From Haloterrigena turkmenica DSM 5511 (GTDB taxonomy: Archaea; Halobacteriota; Halobacteria; Halobacteriales; Natrialbaceae), in NCBI RefSeq assembly GCF_000025325.1, contig NC_013743.1, forward strand, positions 992,001-1,056,000: DNA of 64,000 nt, read 5' to 3'. The position numbers and the translations under genes were made by a program. The notes under the pieces are model-generated. The model saw only the letters and a program-made list of their open reading frames with translations. It had not been told where the DNA came from and did not search any database. Below are positions 45,323-53,823 of the stretch, one piece after another (within the stretch, counting starts at the first letter, position 1; each line of letters starts with the position of its first letter).

Positions 45323-47572
45323 ATGGTTGCAGAGTCCGGAGACAAAAAGCTGTCGTCACTCCCCTTTCCGGCCATCGTCGGCCAGAACGAGTTGAAGCGG
45401 GTGCTGCTCGCCGTCGCCACCAACGACGGCCTCGACGGCGCCCTGATCGTCGGCGAGAAGGGGACCGCGAAGTCGACCGCGGTGCGAGGGCTCGTGGATC
45501 TCCTCCCCGAACAGCGGGCCGTGGCCGACTGTCCGTACGGCTGTGCGCCCGACGCGCCGAATCTGCAGTGCGACGACTGCCGCGAACGCGATCCGGAAGC
45601 GATGCCCGTCGAAACCCGGCCAGTTCCGCTCGTGACGCTTCCGCTGGGTGCGACTCGAGACCGCGTCGTCGGGACCCTCTCGGTCGAGGACGCGCTGGCC
45701 GGCGCGGCCGACTTCGATCCCGGACTGCTCGCCCGCGCTCATCGGGGCATCCTCTACGTCGACGAGGTCAACCTGCTGGACGACCACCTCGTGGACGTCA
45801 TTCTCGACGCGGCCGCCAGCGGGGTCAATACGGTCGAGCGTGACGGAGTCAGCGTCTCTCACCCCGCCGAGTTCACCCTCGTCGGGACGATGAACCCCGA
45901 GGAGGGCGACCTCCGCCCCCAACTGCGGGACCGCTTCGCCCTGCAAGCCACCGTCGAGGGCTGTCGTGAGATCGACCAGCGCGTCGAGATCATCGATCGG
46001 GCGCTCGAGACGGACGCCAGTGGCGCTGGCGGATCTGACGGGCCGGAACCCTGGACCGAGTACGCCGACGAGACGGCGACCCTGCGCGAGGAACTCGCGG
46101 CGGCCCGCGACCGCCTTGCCGAAGTCACGCTCCCGGACGATTTCAAGGCGGAGATCGCCGACCTCTGTCTCGAGGCCGGCGTCGACGGCCACCGCGGCGA
46201 CGTGGCGACCGCTCGGACGGCGATGACCATTGCCGCGCTCGAGGGCCGAACGACGGTCATCGAGTCCGACGTTCACGAGGCCGCCAGCTACACGCTTCCC
46301 CACCGCCTCCGGAGCACGCCGTTCGAAGACGAACCCGACGTCGAGGACCTGCTCGAGGACCGCTTCGACGAGGAGTCGACGGACGAGAGCGAAAGCGAGG
46401 ACGATGCGGACGGCGACGAGTCCGCGGACGGAGGCGACGGAGACGAGTCCGAGACCGAGAGCGACGACGGTGAGACGGGAACCGAACCCGGCGGCGAGCG
46501 CAGCGACGGTGACGGTGACGACGGCGAATCCGACGGGAACGACGGCGACGCCGATTCCGAGACCGACGACTCGAGTCCCGAGCGTCGACCCGACGAGGGC
46601 GACGACCCGACCGGCGGTGAGCCGTCGCCCGCCGAAGCCGGCAACGGGAGCGACGAGACCGGCGACTCGAGCGAATCCGATTCGAACGACGGTGACGGGA
46701 GCGACGGAGACGGCGAAAGCGGCGACGAGGGAGACGAGAACGCCCAGCCGCTCGTCCCCGGCCAGCAGCGCGCCGACGTCGCCGCGGTGGGCGAGGCCAC
46801 GTCGCCGGACCTCGAGACGCCCGACGCCGAGAGCGCGGACGCGGCGACGGCGAGCGGTTCGCGAGCGAGCACGGCCCCAAGCACGGACAACCGCGGTGCT
46901 CGAGTTCGGACCGAACCCGCGTCGGGGGACGGCCCTATCGACGCGGCGGCGTCGGTTCGCTCCGCCGCGACCCGCGGCGACTCCCGGGTACAGAAGCGGG
47001 ACTTGCGTCAGTCGGTCCGCACCGGCGACACGTCGGCGACGATCGTCTTCGCGGTCGACGCCAGCGCCTCGATGCGCCCCGCGATGCGCACCGCGAAGGG
47101 CGTCGTCCTTGATCTGCTGCGGGACAGCTACGAGCACCGCGATCGGGTCGCGTTCGTCGCCTTCGCCGGCGAAGACGCCGACGTCCTCCTGCCGCCGACC
47201 GACAGCGTCTCGCTGGCCGCGCGCCACCTCAAGGAACTCCCCTCGGGCGATCGGACGCCCCTTCCCGCGGGCCTCGAGACCTCGCGGCGAGTCCTCGAGC
47301 GCGCGGAGACGGACGCCTCGGTCGTCGTCTGCGTGACCGACGGCCGGGCGAACGTCGCCGACGGCAGTCCGACCGAGGCGACGCGACGGGCGGCCCGAGG
47401 GCTCGCGGCCGAGGACGCGACCGTGATCGTCGTCGACGCCGGCGACGACTCTCGGGCCGGCCTCTCGGAGCTGGTCGCCGCCGAAACGGGGGGCGAAGTG
47501 GTCGCCCTCGAGGCGCTGTCGTCCGAGACGGTCCGAGCGGCGGCGGACCACGCCGCATCGGGGGGACAGTAA
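45323..47572 (+). CDS. ChlI/ChlD-like AAA+ ATPase with VWA domain, probable CobN partner
   Basis: A 749-residue protein. N-terminal AAA+ domain: Walker A 'GALIVGEKGTAKSTAVRGL', a Cys-rich insert 'CPYGCAPDAPNLQCDDCRER' (about 74-93), Walker B 'GILYVDEVNLLDDHLVDVIL' and sensor 'LVGTMNPEEGDLRPQLRDRF'. A 150-residue acidic Asp/Glu/Gly/Ser linker follows (about 345-490). The C-terminal von Willebrand A domain has the MIDAS motif 'FAVDASASMRPAMRTAKGVV' (about 575). ChlI and ChlD are joined in one chain, as in Mg-chelatase subunits; here the 34-nt divergent arrangement with cobN indicates that it powers cobalt insertion. No chlorophyll genes are seen. Confidence 0.9.
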   Translation: MVAESGDKKLSSLPFPAIVGQNELKRVLLAVATNDGLDGALIVGEKGTAKSTAVRGLVDLLPEQRAVADCPYGCAPDAPNLQCDDCRERDPEAMPVETRPVPLVTLPLGATRDRVVGTLSVEDALAGAADFDPGLLARAHRGILYVDEVNLLDDHLVDVILDAAASGVNTVERDGVSVSHPAEFTLVGTMNPEEGDLRPQLRDRFALQATVEGCREIDQRVEIIDRALETDASGAGGSDGPEPWTEYADETATLREELAAARDRLAEVTLPDDFKAEIADLCLEAGVDGHRGDVATARTAMTIAALEGRTTVIESDVHEAASYTLPHRLRSTPFEDEPDVEDLLEDRFDEESTDESESEDDADGDESADGGDGDESETESDDGETGTEPGGERSDGDGDDGESDGNDGDADSETDDSSPERRPDEGDDPTGGEPSPAEAGNGSDETGDSSESDSNDGDGSDGDGESGDEGDENAQPLVPGQQRADVAAVGEATSPDLETPDAESADAATASGSRASTAPSTDNRGARVRTEPASGDGPIDAAASVRSAATRGDSRVQKRDLRQSVRTGDTSATIVFAVDASASMRPAMRTAKGVVLDLLRDSYEHRDRVAFVAFAGEDADVLLPPTDSVSLAARHLKELPSGDRTPLPAGLETSRRVLERAETDASVVVCVTDGRANVADGSPTEATRRAARGLAAEDATVIVVDAGDDSRAGLSELVAAETGGEVVALEALSSETVRAAADHAASGGQ

Positions 47573-47790
47573 GTCACCGTCTCCGAACGGGAGTCGCTCG
47601 AGAGCGGGCTAACGTACACCGCTGATGACTGTAGATGCCCCGAAACGCCGTTACTGAACGCTCTCGAGCGCTCGGTCGAACGGATCACCGGGACGCTGCA
47701 GACGACTCGAGTCGCTTCCGCGTCGCCACGACCGAATCGGCGACGGAGGATCAACATCGATATGAGCCCCCTCGCTCGTTATCCGACGAG

Positions 47791-49392
47791 ATGACCGAAC
47801 AGGGGGATCACGTAGCTGACGGGAGCGATGGGGCCGACGGAGCCGACGTCGCCGTCAGCGACGATATCGAGTACGGTATCGACGACAAACCGCCGCTGGG
47901 CGAATCGTTCGTTCTGGGGATCCAACACTACCTGACGATGGTCGGGGCGAACATCGCGGTGCCGCTGATTCTGGCGGGTGCGATGGAGATGCCAGCCGAC
48001 GTAACGGCGCGGTTCATCGGCACCTTCTTCGTCGTCTCGGGGATCGCGACGCTGGCCCAGACGACCCTCGGGAACCGCTACCCGATCGTGCAGGGGGCAC
48101 CGTTCTCGATGCTCGCGCCGGCGCTGGCGATCGTCTTCGTCGTCACGAACGGTGGCGTCGGTGGGGGTGGCTGGGAGGCCGCCCTGCTCCAGTTACAGGG
48201 CGCGATCATCGTCGCCGCGACGGTGCAGGTCGCGATGGGCTATCTGGGACTCGTGGGGAAGCTCCGCCGGTTCCTCTCGCCGGTGGTCATCGCGCCGACC
48301 ATCGCACTGATCGGCCTCGCGCTGTTCGACGCGCCCCAGATCACTAGTGCTGAGCAGAGCTGGCCGCTGCTGGGGCTGACGCTCGGCCTGATCTTGCTGT
48401 TCTCGCAGTATCTCGACGTCAAAGCTCGAGCGTTTCGTCTCTACCCGGTCATTCTGGCACTGATCATCGCGTGGGTTGTCGCCGCGGCACTCTCCGCGGG
48501 CGGCGTCATCACCGACGCCCATCCCGGCTACGTCGCACTCGGCGACGTCACTGACACGCAGCCACTTCTGCCGATCTACCCGTTCCAGTGGGGGACGCCC
48601 CAGATCACGACCGCGTTCGTTATCGGGATGTTCGCGGGCGTACTGGCGTCGATCGTCGAGAGCATCGGTGACTACTACGCCGTCGCTAATCTGACCGGCT
48701 CCGCCGCACCGAGCGAGAAGCGAATCAATCACGGCATCGGGATGGAGGGGCTGATGAACGTCTTCTCCGGAATTATGGGCACTGCAGGCTCGACGTCCTA
48801 CTCCGAGAACATCGGTGCGATCGGACTGACCGGCGTCGCCTCGCGGTACGTCGTCCAGCTCGGCGCCGTCGTCATGCTGCTCTTCGGCTTCATCGGCTAC
48901 TTCGGGCAACTGGTCGCGACCATTCCGGATCCGATCGTCGGCGGCCTCTTTATCGCCATGTTCGCCCAGATCGTCGCCGTCGGTGTCTCGAACCTCCGCC
49001 ACGTCGACCTAGACTCCTCGAGGAACACCTTCGTCATCGGCTTCGCGCTGTTCGTCGGGCTGGCGATTCCGGCCTACATGGGGAACTTCGAGAGCACGAT
49101 CGCGTTCCGCGAGGCGATCGCTCTCGAGAGCGCGCTCGCGGGCCAGCCGGGGTGGCTCGAGGCCGCGGCGCAGGCCGTCGTCGACACGATATTTATCATC
49201 GGCTCGACCGGGATGGCCGTCGGCGGCCTCGCGGCGCTGGTGCTCGACAACACGATCCCTGGCAGCCGCGAGGAGCGCGGCCTGGCCCACTGGGATCGGA
49301 TCACCGAGGACGAGTCCGAGTTCGAGAGCTTCTGGGACCGCTGGCTCGGGGCCGACGACAACGCCGCGTTCGACGCGGAGCGGCAGGACTGA
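47791..49392 (+). CDS. Nucleobase:cation symporter NCS2 (uracil/xanthine permease family)
   Basis: A 533-residue membrane protein with about 12-14 helices. Family signatures: 'FVLGIQHYLTMVGANIAVPL', 'GIATLAQTTLGNRYPIVQGA', 'FSMLAPALAIVFVV', 'GSTSYSENIGAIGLTGVASR' (the NCS2 S-x-S/T-x-NxG region) and 'GGLFIAMFAQIVAVGVSNLR'. It should take up a purine or pyrimidine base with a cation. The first 45 residues are a soluble acidic tail. The ATG at 47791 is chosen; the longer frame from 47635 has Arg/Thr-rich sequence unlike a protein. The exact substrate (uracil, xanthine, urate) is not determinable. Confidence 0.88.
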   Translation: MTEQGDHVADGSDGADGADVAVSDDIEYGIDDKPPLGESFVLGIQHYLTMVGANIAVPLILAGAMEMPADVTARFIGTFFVVSGIATLAQTTLGNRYPIVQGAPFSMLAPALAIVFVVTNGGVGGGGWEAALLQLQGAIIVAATVQVAMGYLGLVGKLRRFLSPVVIAPTIALIGLALFDAPQITSAEQSWPLLGLTLGLILLFSQYLDVKARAFRLYPVILALIIAWVVAAALSAGGVITDAHPGYVALGDVTDTQPLLPIYPFQWGTPQITTAFVIGMFAGVLASIVESIGDYYAVANLTGSAAPSEKRINHGIGMEGLMNVFSGIMGTAGSTSYSENIGAIGLTGVASRYVVQLGAVVMLLFGFIGYFGQLVATIPDPIVGGLFIAMFAQIVAVGVSNLRHVDLDSSRNTFVIGFALFVGLAIPAYMGNFESTIAFREAIALESALAGQPGWLEAAAQAVVDTIFIIGSTGMAVGGLAALVLDNTIPGSREERGLAHWDRITEDESEFESFWDRWLGADDNAAFDAERQD

Positions 49393-49468
49393 GCGGCTGT
49401 CACTTGCTTTCTCATGGGTCACAGTGCAACCCGTCGACCTATCTGTGCGGGAGCCTACAGTATTCTCG

Positions 49469-50296
49469 ATGGCAGAACTCTCCCTCGAGGACGGCACGCT
49501 CTGGTACGAGACGCGCGGCGACGGACAGCCGCTGGTGTTCATCCACGGCGGCTGGATGAACGGGCAGTCCTGGCAGCCCCAGGTTGACCGCTTCGACGAC
49601 GACTACGAGGTCGTTACCTTCGACGTCCGCGGCCACGGCCAGACGGGGGCGACCGAGGCGGACCAGTATTCGGTCGAACTCTTCACCGACGACCTCGAGG
49701 CCTTACTCTCGCATCTCGACCTCGAGGCGCCGATCCTCTGTGGCCTCTCGCTCGGGTCGATGGTCGTCCAGGAGTTCATGGACCGCCACCCCGACCGCGC
49801 GGCGGGAGCGATCCTCGGCGGCGCGGTGCGCTCGATGCCGCCGCTGAACATGCCCGCGGAGCTGAAGCCCTTCATGTCGCCGCTGCCCGCGCTCACGACG
49901 TCGCTGTCGCTGACGGGGTCGAAGACGACGTTCCGGTCGATGCTGGGATCCATTCGAGCGACCACTGGTGAGCGCTGGCTCTCCGTGAACCCGGAGATTC
50001 AGTCGCAAGCGATCGACGCCGTCGACGAGATCGGTCGCGACGAGTTCCGCAAGGTGTTCGACGCGCTCTACCGCTACGAGCCGTCGAACCTCTCGCACGT
50101 CGAGACGCCGACACTGGTCGTCCACGGCGAGCAGGAGGCGCCGCTGGTCAAACGACAGGGCCGACAACTCGTCTCGGAGGTCGGCGGCGCCGAACGGCTG
50201 GAACTGTCCGACTCGGGCCACCTCGTCAACCTCGATCGCCCGAACGCGTTCAACAGCGCGAGCGAGACGTTCCTCGAGACGGCCAGCGCCGCGTAA
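49469..50296 (+). CDS. Alpha/beta hydrolase
   Basis: A 275-residue alpha/beta-hydrolase fold protein. Oxyanion region 'QPLVFIHGGWMNGQSWQPQV', 'VVTFDVRGHGQTGATEADQY', nucleophile elbow 'ILCGLSLGSMVVQEFMDRHP' (Ser in G-L-S-L-G), later strand 'SHVETPTLVVHGEQEAPLVK' with the acid residue, and catalytic His in 'LSDSGHLVNLDRPNAFN'. The triad is complete. Substrate unknown; members include esterases, lactonases and haloperoxidase-like enzymes. It follows the permease by 76 nt on the same strand. The ATG at 49469 starts the conserved 'MAELSLEDGTLWYETRGDG'. Confidence 0.87.
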   Translation: MAELSLEDGTLWYETRGDGQPLVFIHGGWMNGQSWQPQVDRFDDDYEVVTFDVRGHGQTGATEADQYSVELFTDDLEALLSHLDLEAPILCGLSLGSMVVQEFMDRHPDRAAGAILGGAVRSMPPLNMPAELKPFMSPLPALTTSLSLTGSKTTFRSMLGSIRATTGERWLSVNPEIQSQAIDAVDEIGRDEFRKVFDALYRYEPSNLSHVETPTLVVHGEQEAPLVKRQGRQLVSEVGGAERLELSDSGHLVNLDRPNAFNSASETFLETASAA

Positions 50297-50471
50297 TCGG
50301 CGCAATAGTACGGAACCGATCGCAATCGAGCGGTGTGCGTATGCGCCGCCCATTCTCTCGGAATCGCGGCTCACGTTACGGGTTTGACTTCGTGTTTACG
50401 TGTCTGAAAAACGCCGCTTGAGCCGTGATGGGCGGCGCTATCGCTGGTGAAAGGTACTGTATGGAATATGA

Positions 50472-50774
50472 GTGTGGAAGCCGCGATTGCCCGGCGTTCC
50501 GGCCGGGGGAATCCCGGTTGCCTCCTCCACCCCGCGACCCGTCGAGCGACAGGTGTCCGGCGGTCCACTGCTCGCTTCCGCGCCTGATGGGCTGTCGCCG
50601 ACTAACCGCGATGGGGCGTCCCTGCGGACGGCCATCGCGGACCGCTGTCCCCGACGGACGAGGCTTCTGCGTTGGCTCCCGGGGCCCCGGCCGGTCTGAC
50701 CGGACGCCCGCGGTGTTTGGTCCCCGCTAAAGGCCATATCGCGGGTAACGAGCAGGGCCTAACTGCCCGACCTA
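50472..50774 (-). ncRNA. ffs: Archaeal signal recognition particle RNA (7S RNA)
   Basis: The minus strand starts 'TAGGTCGGGCAGTTAGGCCC', the 5' domain I recognise from haloarchaeal 7S RNA. About 200 nt later it has the hallmark helix 8: 'CAGGCGCGGAAGCGAGCAG', with the GGAA tetraloop on a CGC/GCG stem and the symmetric loop ending AGCAG that binds SRP54. The region has no protein-like frame, is very GC-rich with many internal pairings, and has a TATA box at 50800-50806, 26-32 nt upstream. The length near 300 nt matches the archaeal type. The 3' end is approximate. It serves co-translational protein targeting with SRP19 and SRP54. Confidence 0.9.
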
Positions 50775-50799
50775 TCCATCTCTTCATAGGGGAAGGGAA

Positions 50800-50806
50800 C
50801 TTAAGG
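50800..50806 (-). promoter_or_regulatory. TATA element of the SRP RNA gene
   Basis: CCTTAAG on the minus strand, centred about 29 nt before the inferred 5' end at 50774. Confidence 0.55.
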
Positions 50807-50883
50807 ACCTTTCGTCTCTCCGATCGCCCGACGGCACCGGGATCGGTTGCGATAATCAGTTCGATGCGTGACTCGACGCCCGA

Positions 50884-52200
50884 TCAGTCCGATGTCGCGT
50901 CCGCTCCGCGGAGCGCGTGCAGTCCCCCGCTCGGGAAGAAGACCGTTCCGCCGACGACGGGTGCGAGCTTCTCGCCGCTGGAACTCGTGGCATCGGTCCG
51001 GTAGCGCCACAGCGGGCTGCCGTCGGTTCTGTCGTAGGCCTCGACCGCGTTCAGCCCGCTCGTGTAGACGGCGCCGTCGGCGACGACCGGCGAGCGGTCG
51101 CCGCCCGTTTCAGTCGTCCAGTGCGCCGAGCCGGTCTCGGCGTCCAGCGCCGTCAGCTGAAACGCGTTCGTGACGTACAGCGATCCGTCGGCGACCGCCG
51201 GCGACGTCACGAACTCCATCCCGGACCCCCGACCACCGTACTCGACCGGCTGGCGCCACCGCTTCGTTCCGTCGCGATCGAGCGCCGCGACGGTACCGTC
51301 GCCGAGCGGAACGTAGCAGGCGTCGTCGGTGACGGTCGGCGGTCCGGTGACCGCGTTCCCGAAGTCCTTCGACCACAGCTGTTCGCCGTCCGCAGCCGAT
51401 AGCGCGGTGAGTTCTACGCCGCCCTGATAGACGGTCTCGTCGACGACTGCCGGCGGTGTCGGCCAGAACACCGCGCCATCAGCGAGGGGGACGGTCCAGC
51501 GCTCGCGGCCCGTCTCGAGATCGATCGCAACCAGCGTCGGCGGATCGGCGTACGTGGTGTTGATCGCGTAGACCGTCCCGTCGGCGACCGTGACCGAGTC
51601 GGAAAAGTCCCGCTCGAGTCGCCAGCGTTCGGTTCCCGCGTCGGCCTCGAGCGCGACGACCGATCCGCCGAGACCGAGGACGACCGCTCCCTCGGCGACG
51701 ACGGTCGATCCGAACGTGGTACCGCGGGGATAGGGCCACTCCCACTCGACCTCGCCGGTCGCGCCGTCTACCGCGTAGACGACCGTCTCCGCACCGTCGT
51801 CGCCGACGGAGTGAGTCTCGGGGACGTAGACCGTTCCGTCGACCACCGCCGGCGTTCCGATCTCGTAGTACTCGTCGTCGTCACCCTTGCGGAACGTCCA
51901 GACGGCGTCGACGTCGGCGGTCGGTCCATCGTCGCCGGCGTTTCCGACGTGGCCCGGCCCGTACTGATGCATCCGGTACGGATCGGCTGCGGCCAGCGTC
52001 TCCCGCAGTTCGGCCGCCTCGGTCGAGTCCCCGTCGGGTTCGGAGTCGCCGTCCCTGCCGTTCCCGTTCTCGTTTTCGTCATCGTCCTCCTCGAGCGCGC
52101 CGAGACAGCCAGCCAGTCCGGTCGTCAGCGCTATCCCCGCGGCCGAGAGCAGGTCGCGGCGCCCGCGATCGCCGCACCTTATTCTCCTCATGAAATTCAT
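50884..52200 (-). CDS. Tat-exported lipoprotein with PQQ-like beta-propeller
   Basis: A 438-residue protein. The N terminus has a twin-arginine motif and lipobox: 'GRRDLLSAAGIALTTGLAGC' (residues about 13-32), so it should be exported folded and lipid-anchored at Cys32, followed by an acidic Asp/Glu/Asn/Gly linker. The rest is made of seven or eight propeller blades with repeats such as 'AVDGATGEVEWEWPYP', 'AIDLETGRERWTVPLADG', 'ALSAADGEQLWSKDFG' and 'ALDAETGSAHWTTETGG'. Such proteins bind no PQQ by default and often act as surface scaffolds. A TATA element at 52224-52231 is about 27 nt before the ATG at 52200. The ligand is unknown. Confidence 0.88.
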   Translation of the reverse strand: MNFMRRIRCGDRGRRDLLSAAGIALTTGLAGCLGALEEDDDENENGNGRDGDSEPDGDSTEAAELRETLAAADPYRMHQYGPGHVGNAGDDGPTADVDAVWTFRKGDDDEYYEIGTPAVVDGTVYVPETHSVGDDGAETVVYAVDGATGEVEWEWPYPRGTTFGSTVVAEGAVVLGLGGSVVALEADAGTERWRLERDFSDSVTVADGTVYAINTTYADPPTLVAIDLETGRERWTVPLADGAVFWPTPPAVVDETVYQGGVELTALSAADGEQLWSKDFGNAVTGPPTVTDDACYVPLGDGTVAALDRDGTKRWRQPVEYGGRGSGMEFVTSPAVADGSLYVTNAFQLTALDAETGSAHWTTETGGDRSPVVADGAVYTSGLNAVEAYDRTDGSPLWRYRTDATSSSGEKLAPVVGGTVFFPSGGLHALRGADATSD

Positions 52201-52582
52201 GTTTCCGTATGTATATCGAGAGAATATATATGCGATGGTTCCGTTAGCAACGGCGGTCGGCTCTAAACCATCCCCGAGCGTCCGACAGCCTCCCTCGAGG
52301 GTGTCGCGGTCGGCAGCGCCGGCCAGTTAGCACCTCGAGACGACTAGCGGTCGATCCCGGCCTCGAGGCGCGACCGCGGGGACTGATCACGTCGGATCGA
52401 TGAACGGCGTGTACATCCGGTGGGCGTTCGGACAGCCGCCGAGCGACCGTTCCGGCGTCGACGTCCGGGGCGTAGATCCGGCGGACGCCGTCATCAGTGC
52501 CGAGCGCGTCGCCGGTGTCGTCCCAGTCGTCGAGCCACGCGGACTCGAGGAAAAGGAGGTGGAAGCCGGATACCGAGGGCCG
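52201..52582. other. 382-nt region without a confident gene
   Basis: It holds the promoter of the lipoprotein gene (TATA 52224-52231). On the minus strand at about 52412-52577, the frame that continues past the stop of the Cdc48-like remnant still reads protein-like ('LESAWLDDWDDTGDALGTDD', 'VRRIYAPDVDAGTVARRLSE'), which may be gene debris. The open plus-strand frame from 52400 overlaps these minus-strand remnants and is not credible. Confidence 0.5.
52224..52231 (-). promoter_or_regulatory. TATA element of the lipoprotein gene
   Basis: The minus strand reads ATATATTC with its centre about 27 nt before the ATG at 52200, as expected for a leaderless mRNA. Confidence 0.55.
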
Positions 52583-52762
52583 TTACTCGGCTTCCGTTTC
52601 GCTCTCGCCGCCCTCGAGGACGCCGCCGAACTCGCTGGCGCTGGGTCCGCCCTCGAACTCGGCGGTCGATTCGGGCGAGACCTCCTCGAGCGCGTCGCGA
52701 TCGATCGCGGCGAGACCGCTGCCTGCGTCCTTCCGTTTGAGCGGTCGTACGTGGAGTCGCAT
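52583..52762 (-). pseudogene. Cdc48/VCP-type AAA ATPase remnant (N-terminal fragment)
   Basis: A 59-codon frame begins 'MRLHVRPLKRKDAGSGLAAI', close to the start of a haloarchaeal Cdc48-family ATPase (MRLTVKPLKQKDAGRGLAAI type, from memory). After about 22 residues it passes straight to an acidic tail 'LEEVSPESTAEFEGGPSASE' and 'FGGVLEGGESETEAE', with no AAA modules. The simplest reading is an in-frame internal deletion that fused the first and last residues of a ~740-residue ATPase. It lies 200 nt downstream of the broken hsp20 gene on the same strand; the two often neighbour each other in haloarchaea. A genuine small protein is less likely. Confidence 0.55.
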
Positions 52763-52961
52763 GGTCCTGCGTTCGAACTCGAACGTCGGGACGGCGCCGA
52801 CGCGTGCGGAAAACGACGGTCGCGATCAGCGAACGACTCGGCCGACGCGATCTAAGACGGACACGCGTCGGCAGCGATCGGTTCGCCGGTCGATGCCGGG
52901 TGTCGGTTCACCGACGGGGATGGAATTCGAGCACGGGTGGTGTCCGCAGGCGGGACCGCGC

Positions 52962-53330
52962 TCACCCTTCGAGGGGGATCTCCTTCCCGCGGGTGACGGC
53001 GTCGGCCACCGGCAGTTCGACCTCGAGGACGCCGTTGGTGTACTCGGCGGTGATGGCGTCCTAGTCGATGGTCTTGGGGAAGCGGAACCGCCGGTGGTAG
53101 GTCTTCTTGCGGCCGCGCTCGTCGTCGACGTGCTCGGCAGCGACGTTGAGCACGCCGTCGTCCCACGAGAGCCCGATCTCGTCGGTCTCGAAGCCCGGCA
53201 TGTCGATCGTCAGGACGAACTCGTCGTCCTCCTCGTACAGTTCGTAGTCGCTGTTCCCCTGGTCACCGAACAGCTGTGACGGCATGTCGAGGCTCTGCGT
53301 CCAGGTGCTTGGCGTCGGTCGGAGCACCAT
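52962..53330 (-). pseudogene. Hsp20 (alpha-crystallin family) interrupted by an in-frame amber codon
   Basis: Reading from the ATG at 53328-53330 gives 'DYELYEEDDEFVLTIDMPGF', 'ETDEIGLSWDDGVLNVAAEH', 'RKKTYHRRFRFPKTID', then TAG (53061-53063), then in the same frame 'DAITAEYTNGVLEVELPVAD' and 'AVTRGKEIPLEG' to a TGA at 52962-52964. Both parts belong to one alpha-crystallin domain: the second holds the 'A.Y.NGVLEV.LP' strand. The amber codon removes the last 33 residues, including the I-x-I/V-like dimer and oligomer contacts. A Shine-Dalgarno GAGGTGA is 6 nt upstream of the ATG. A sequencing error or readthrough is an alternative to a true pseudogene. Confidence 0.88.
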
Positions 53331-53336
53331 GGCTGT

Positions 53337-53343
53337 TCACCTC
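53337..53343 (-). promoter_or_regulatory. Shine-Dalgarno of the hsp20 gene
   Basis: GAGGTGA on the minus strand, 6 nt before the ATG at 53330; a near-full match to the anti-SD of haloarchaeal 16S rRNA. An A/T-rich element further upstream (about 53375-53385) may be the TATA box. Confidence 0.65.
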
Positions 53344-53487
53344 GTGTTCACCAGTAGATTGTTCGCGGTTCGTAAAAAATGTGTCGATTCGTGTTGTGTG
53401 CTATCATGGATGGGGCCGGCGACCGATACCTTCGAACGCGTGCGGCGGAGGAAAAGGCCCATTAGCTTCCCGACACCTCGATTAGCT

Positions 53488-53823
53488 ATGGGACTTGGCA
53501 GCACTGCAAAGAAGATTCAGAGCCTCTCGGATCGCGCCGAGGCGATGTACAAGCAGGTACAGCAGCTCCAGAAACGAATCATCTCGCTGGAAGAGGAGAT
53601 GGACGACACCCACGACACGGTCAACCGAATGGACCACCAGTTGACTGAACAACGCGCGCTCCTGCTGGCCATCGCCGAAGAACACGATATCGACGGCGAA
53701 CAGATCCTCGCCGACGCGGCCATCGACGAGGCCGAACTCGAGGCCGAGGAGAGTGACGCCGCTACGGACGAGACTACGGACGAATCGGCGGACACCGACG
53801 CGAGCGACGCGACGGCCGAATAG
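53488..53823 (+). CDS. DUF5798 family coiled-coil protein
   Basis: A 111-residue protein. 'MGLGSTAKKIQSLSDRAEAM' leads into a coiled coil 'YKQVQQLQKRIISLEEEMDD' and 'THDTVNRMDHQLTEQRALLL' with clear heptads to about residue 70, followed by 'AIAEEHDIDGEQILADAAI' and an acidic Asp/Glu/Thr/Ala tail. I recognise the start 'MGLGSTAKKIQ' as that of the haloarchaeal DUF5798 family (from memory). It probably forms a homo-oligomeric coiled coil in the cytoplasm. The ATG at 53488 is used; the frame upstream is not protein-like. Its function is unknown. Confidence 0.8.
   Translation: MGLGSTAKKIQSLSDRAEAMYKQVQQLQKRIISLEEEMDDTHDTVNRMDHQLTEQRALLLAIAEEHDIDGEQILADAAIDEAELEAEESDAATDETTDESADTDASDATAE

Noticed and set aside
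45356-47551. A 731-codon open frame antisense to the ChlI/ChlD-like gene
   Set aside because: The plus strand encodes a complete AAA+/VWA protein with Walker and MIDAS motifs; the antisense frame is a GC-rich artefact.
50472-50774. RNase P RNA considered for the structured gap
   Set aside because: The conserved RNase P motifs (GAGGAAAGTC, ACAGAAA) are absent, while the SRP helix 8 signature is present on the minus strand.
52400-52855. A 151-codon plus-strand frame
   Set aside because: It overlaps the Cdc48-like remnant on the other strand, has no recognisable domain, and its composition fits an antisense shadow.
53061-53063. In-frame TAG in hsp20 considered as pyrrolysine
   Set aside because: Pyrrolysine use is known from methanogens and some bacteria with pyl genes; no pyl gene or tRNA-Pyl is seen here and Hsp20 does not need it. 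A nonsense mutation is simpler.
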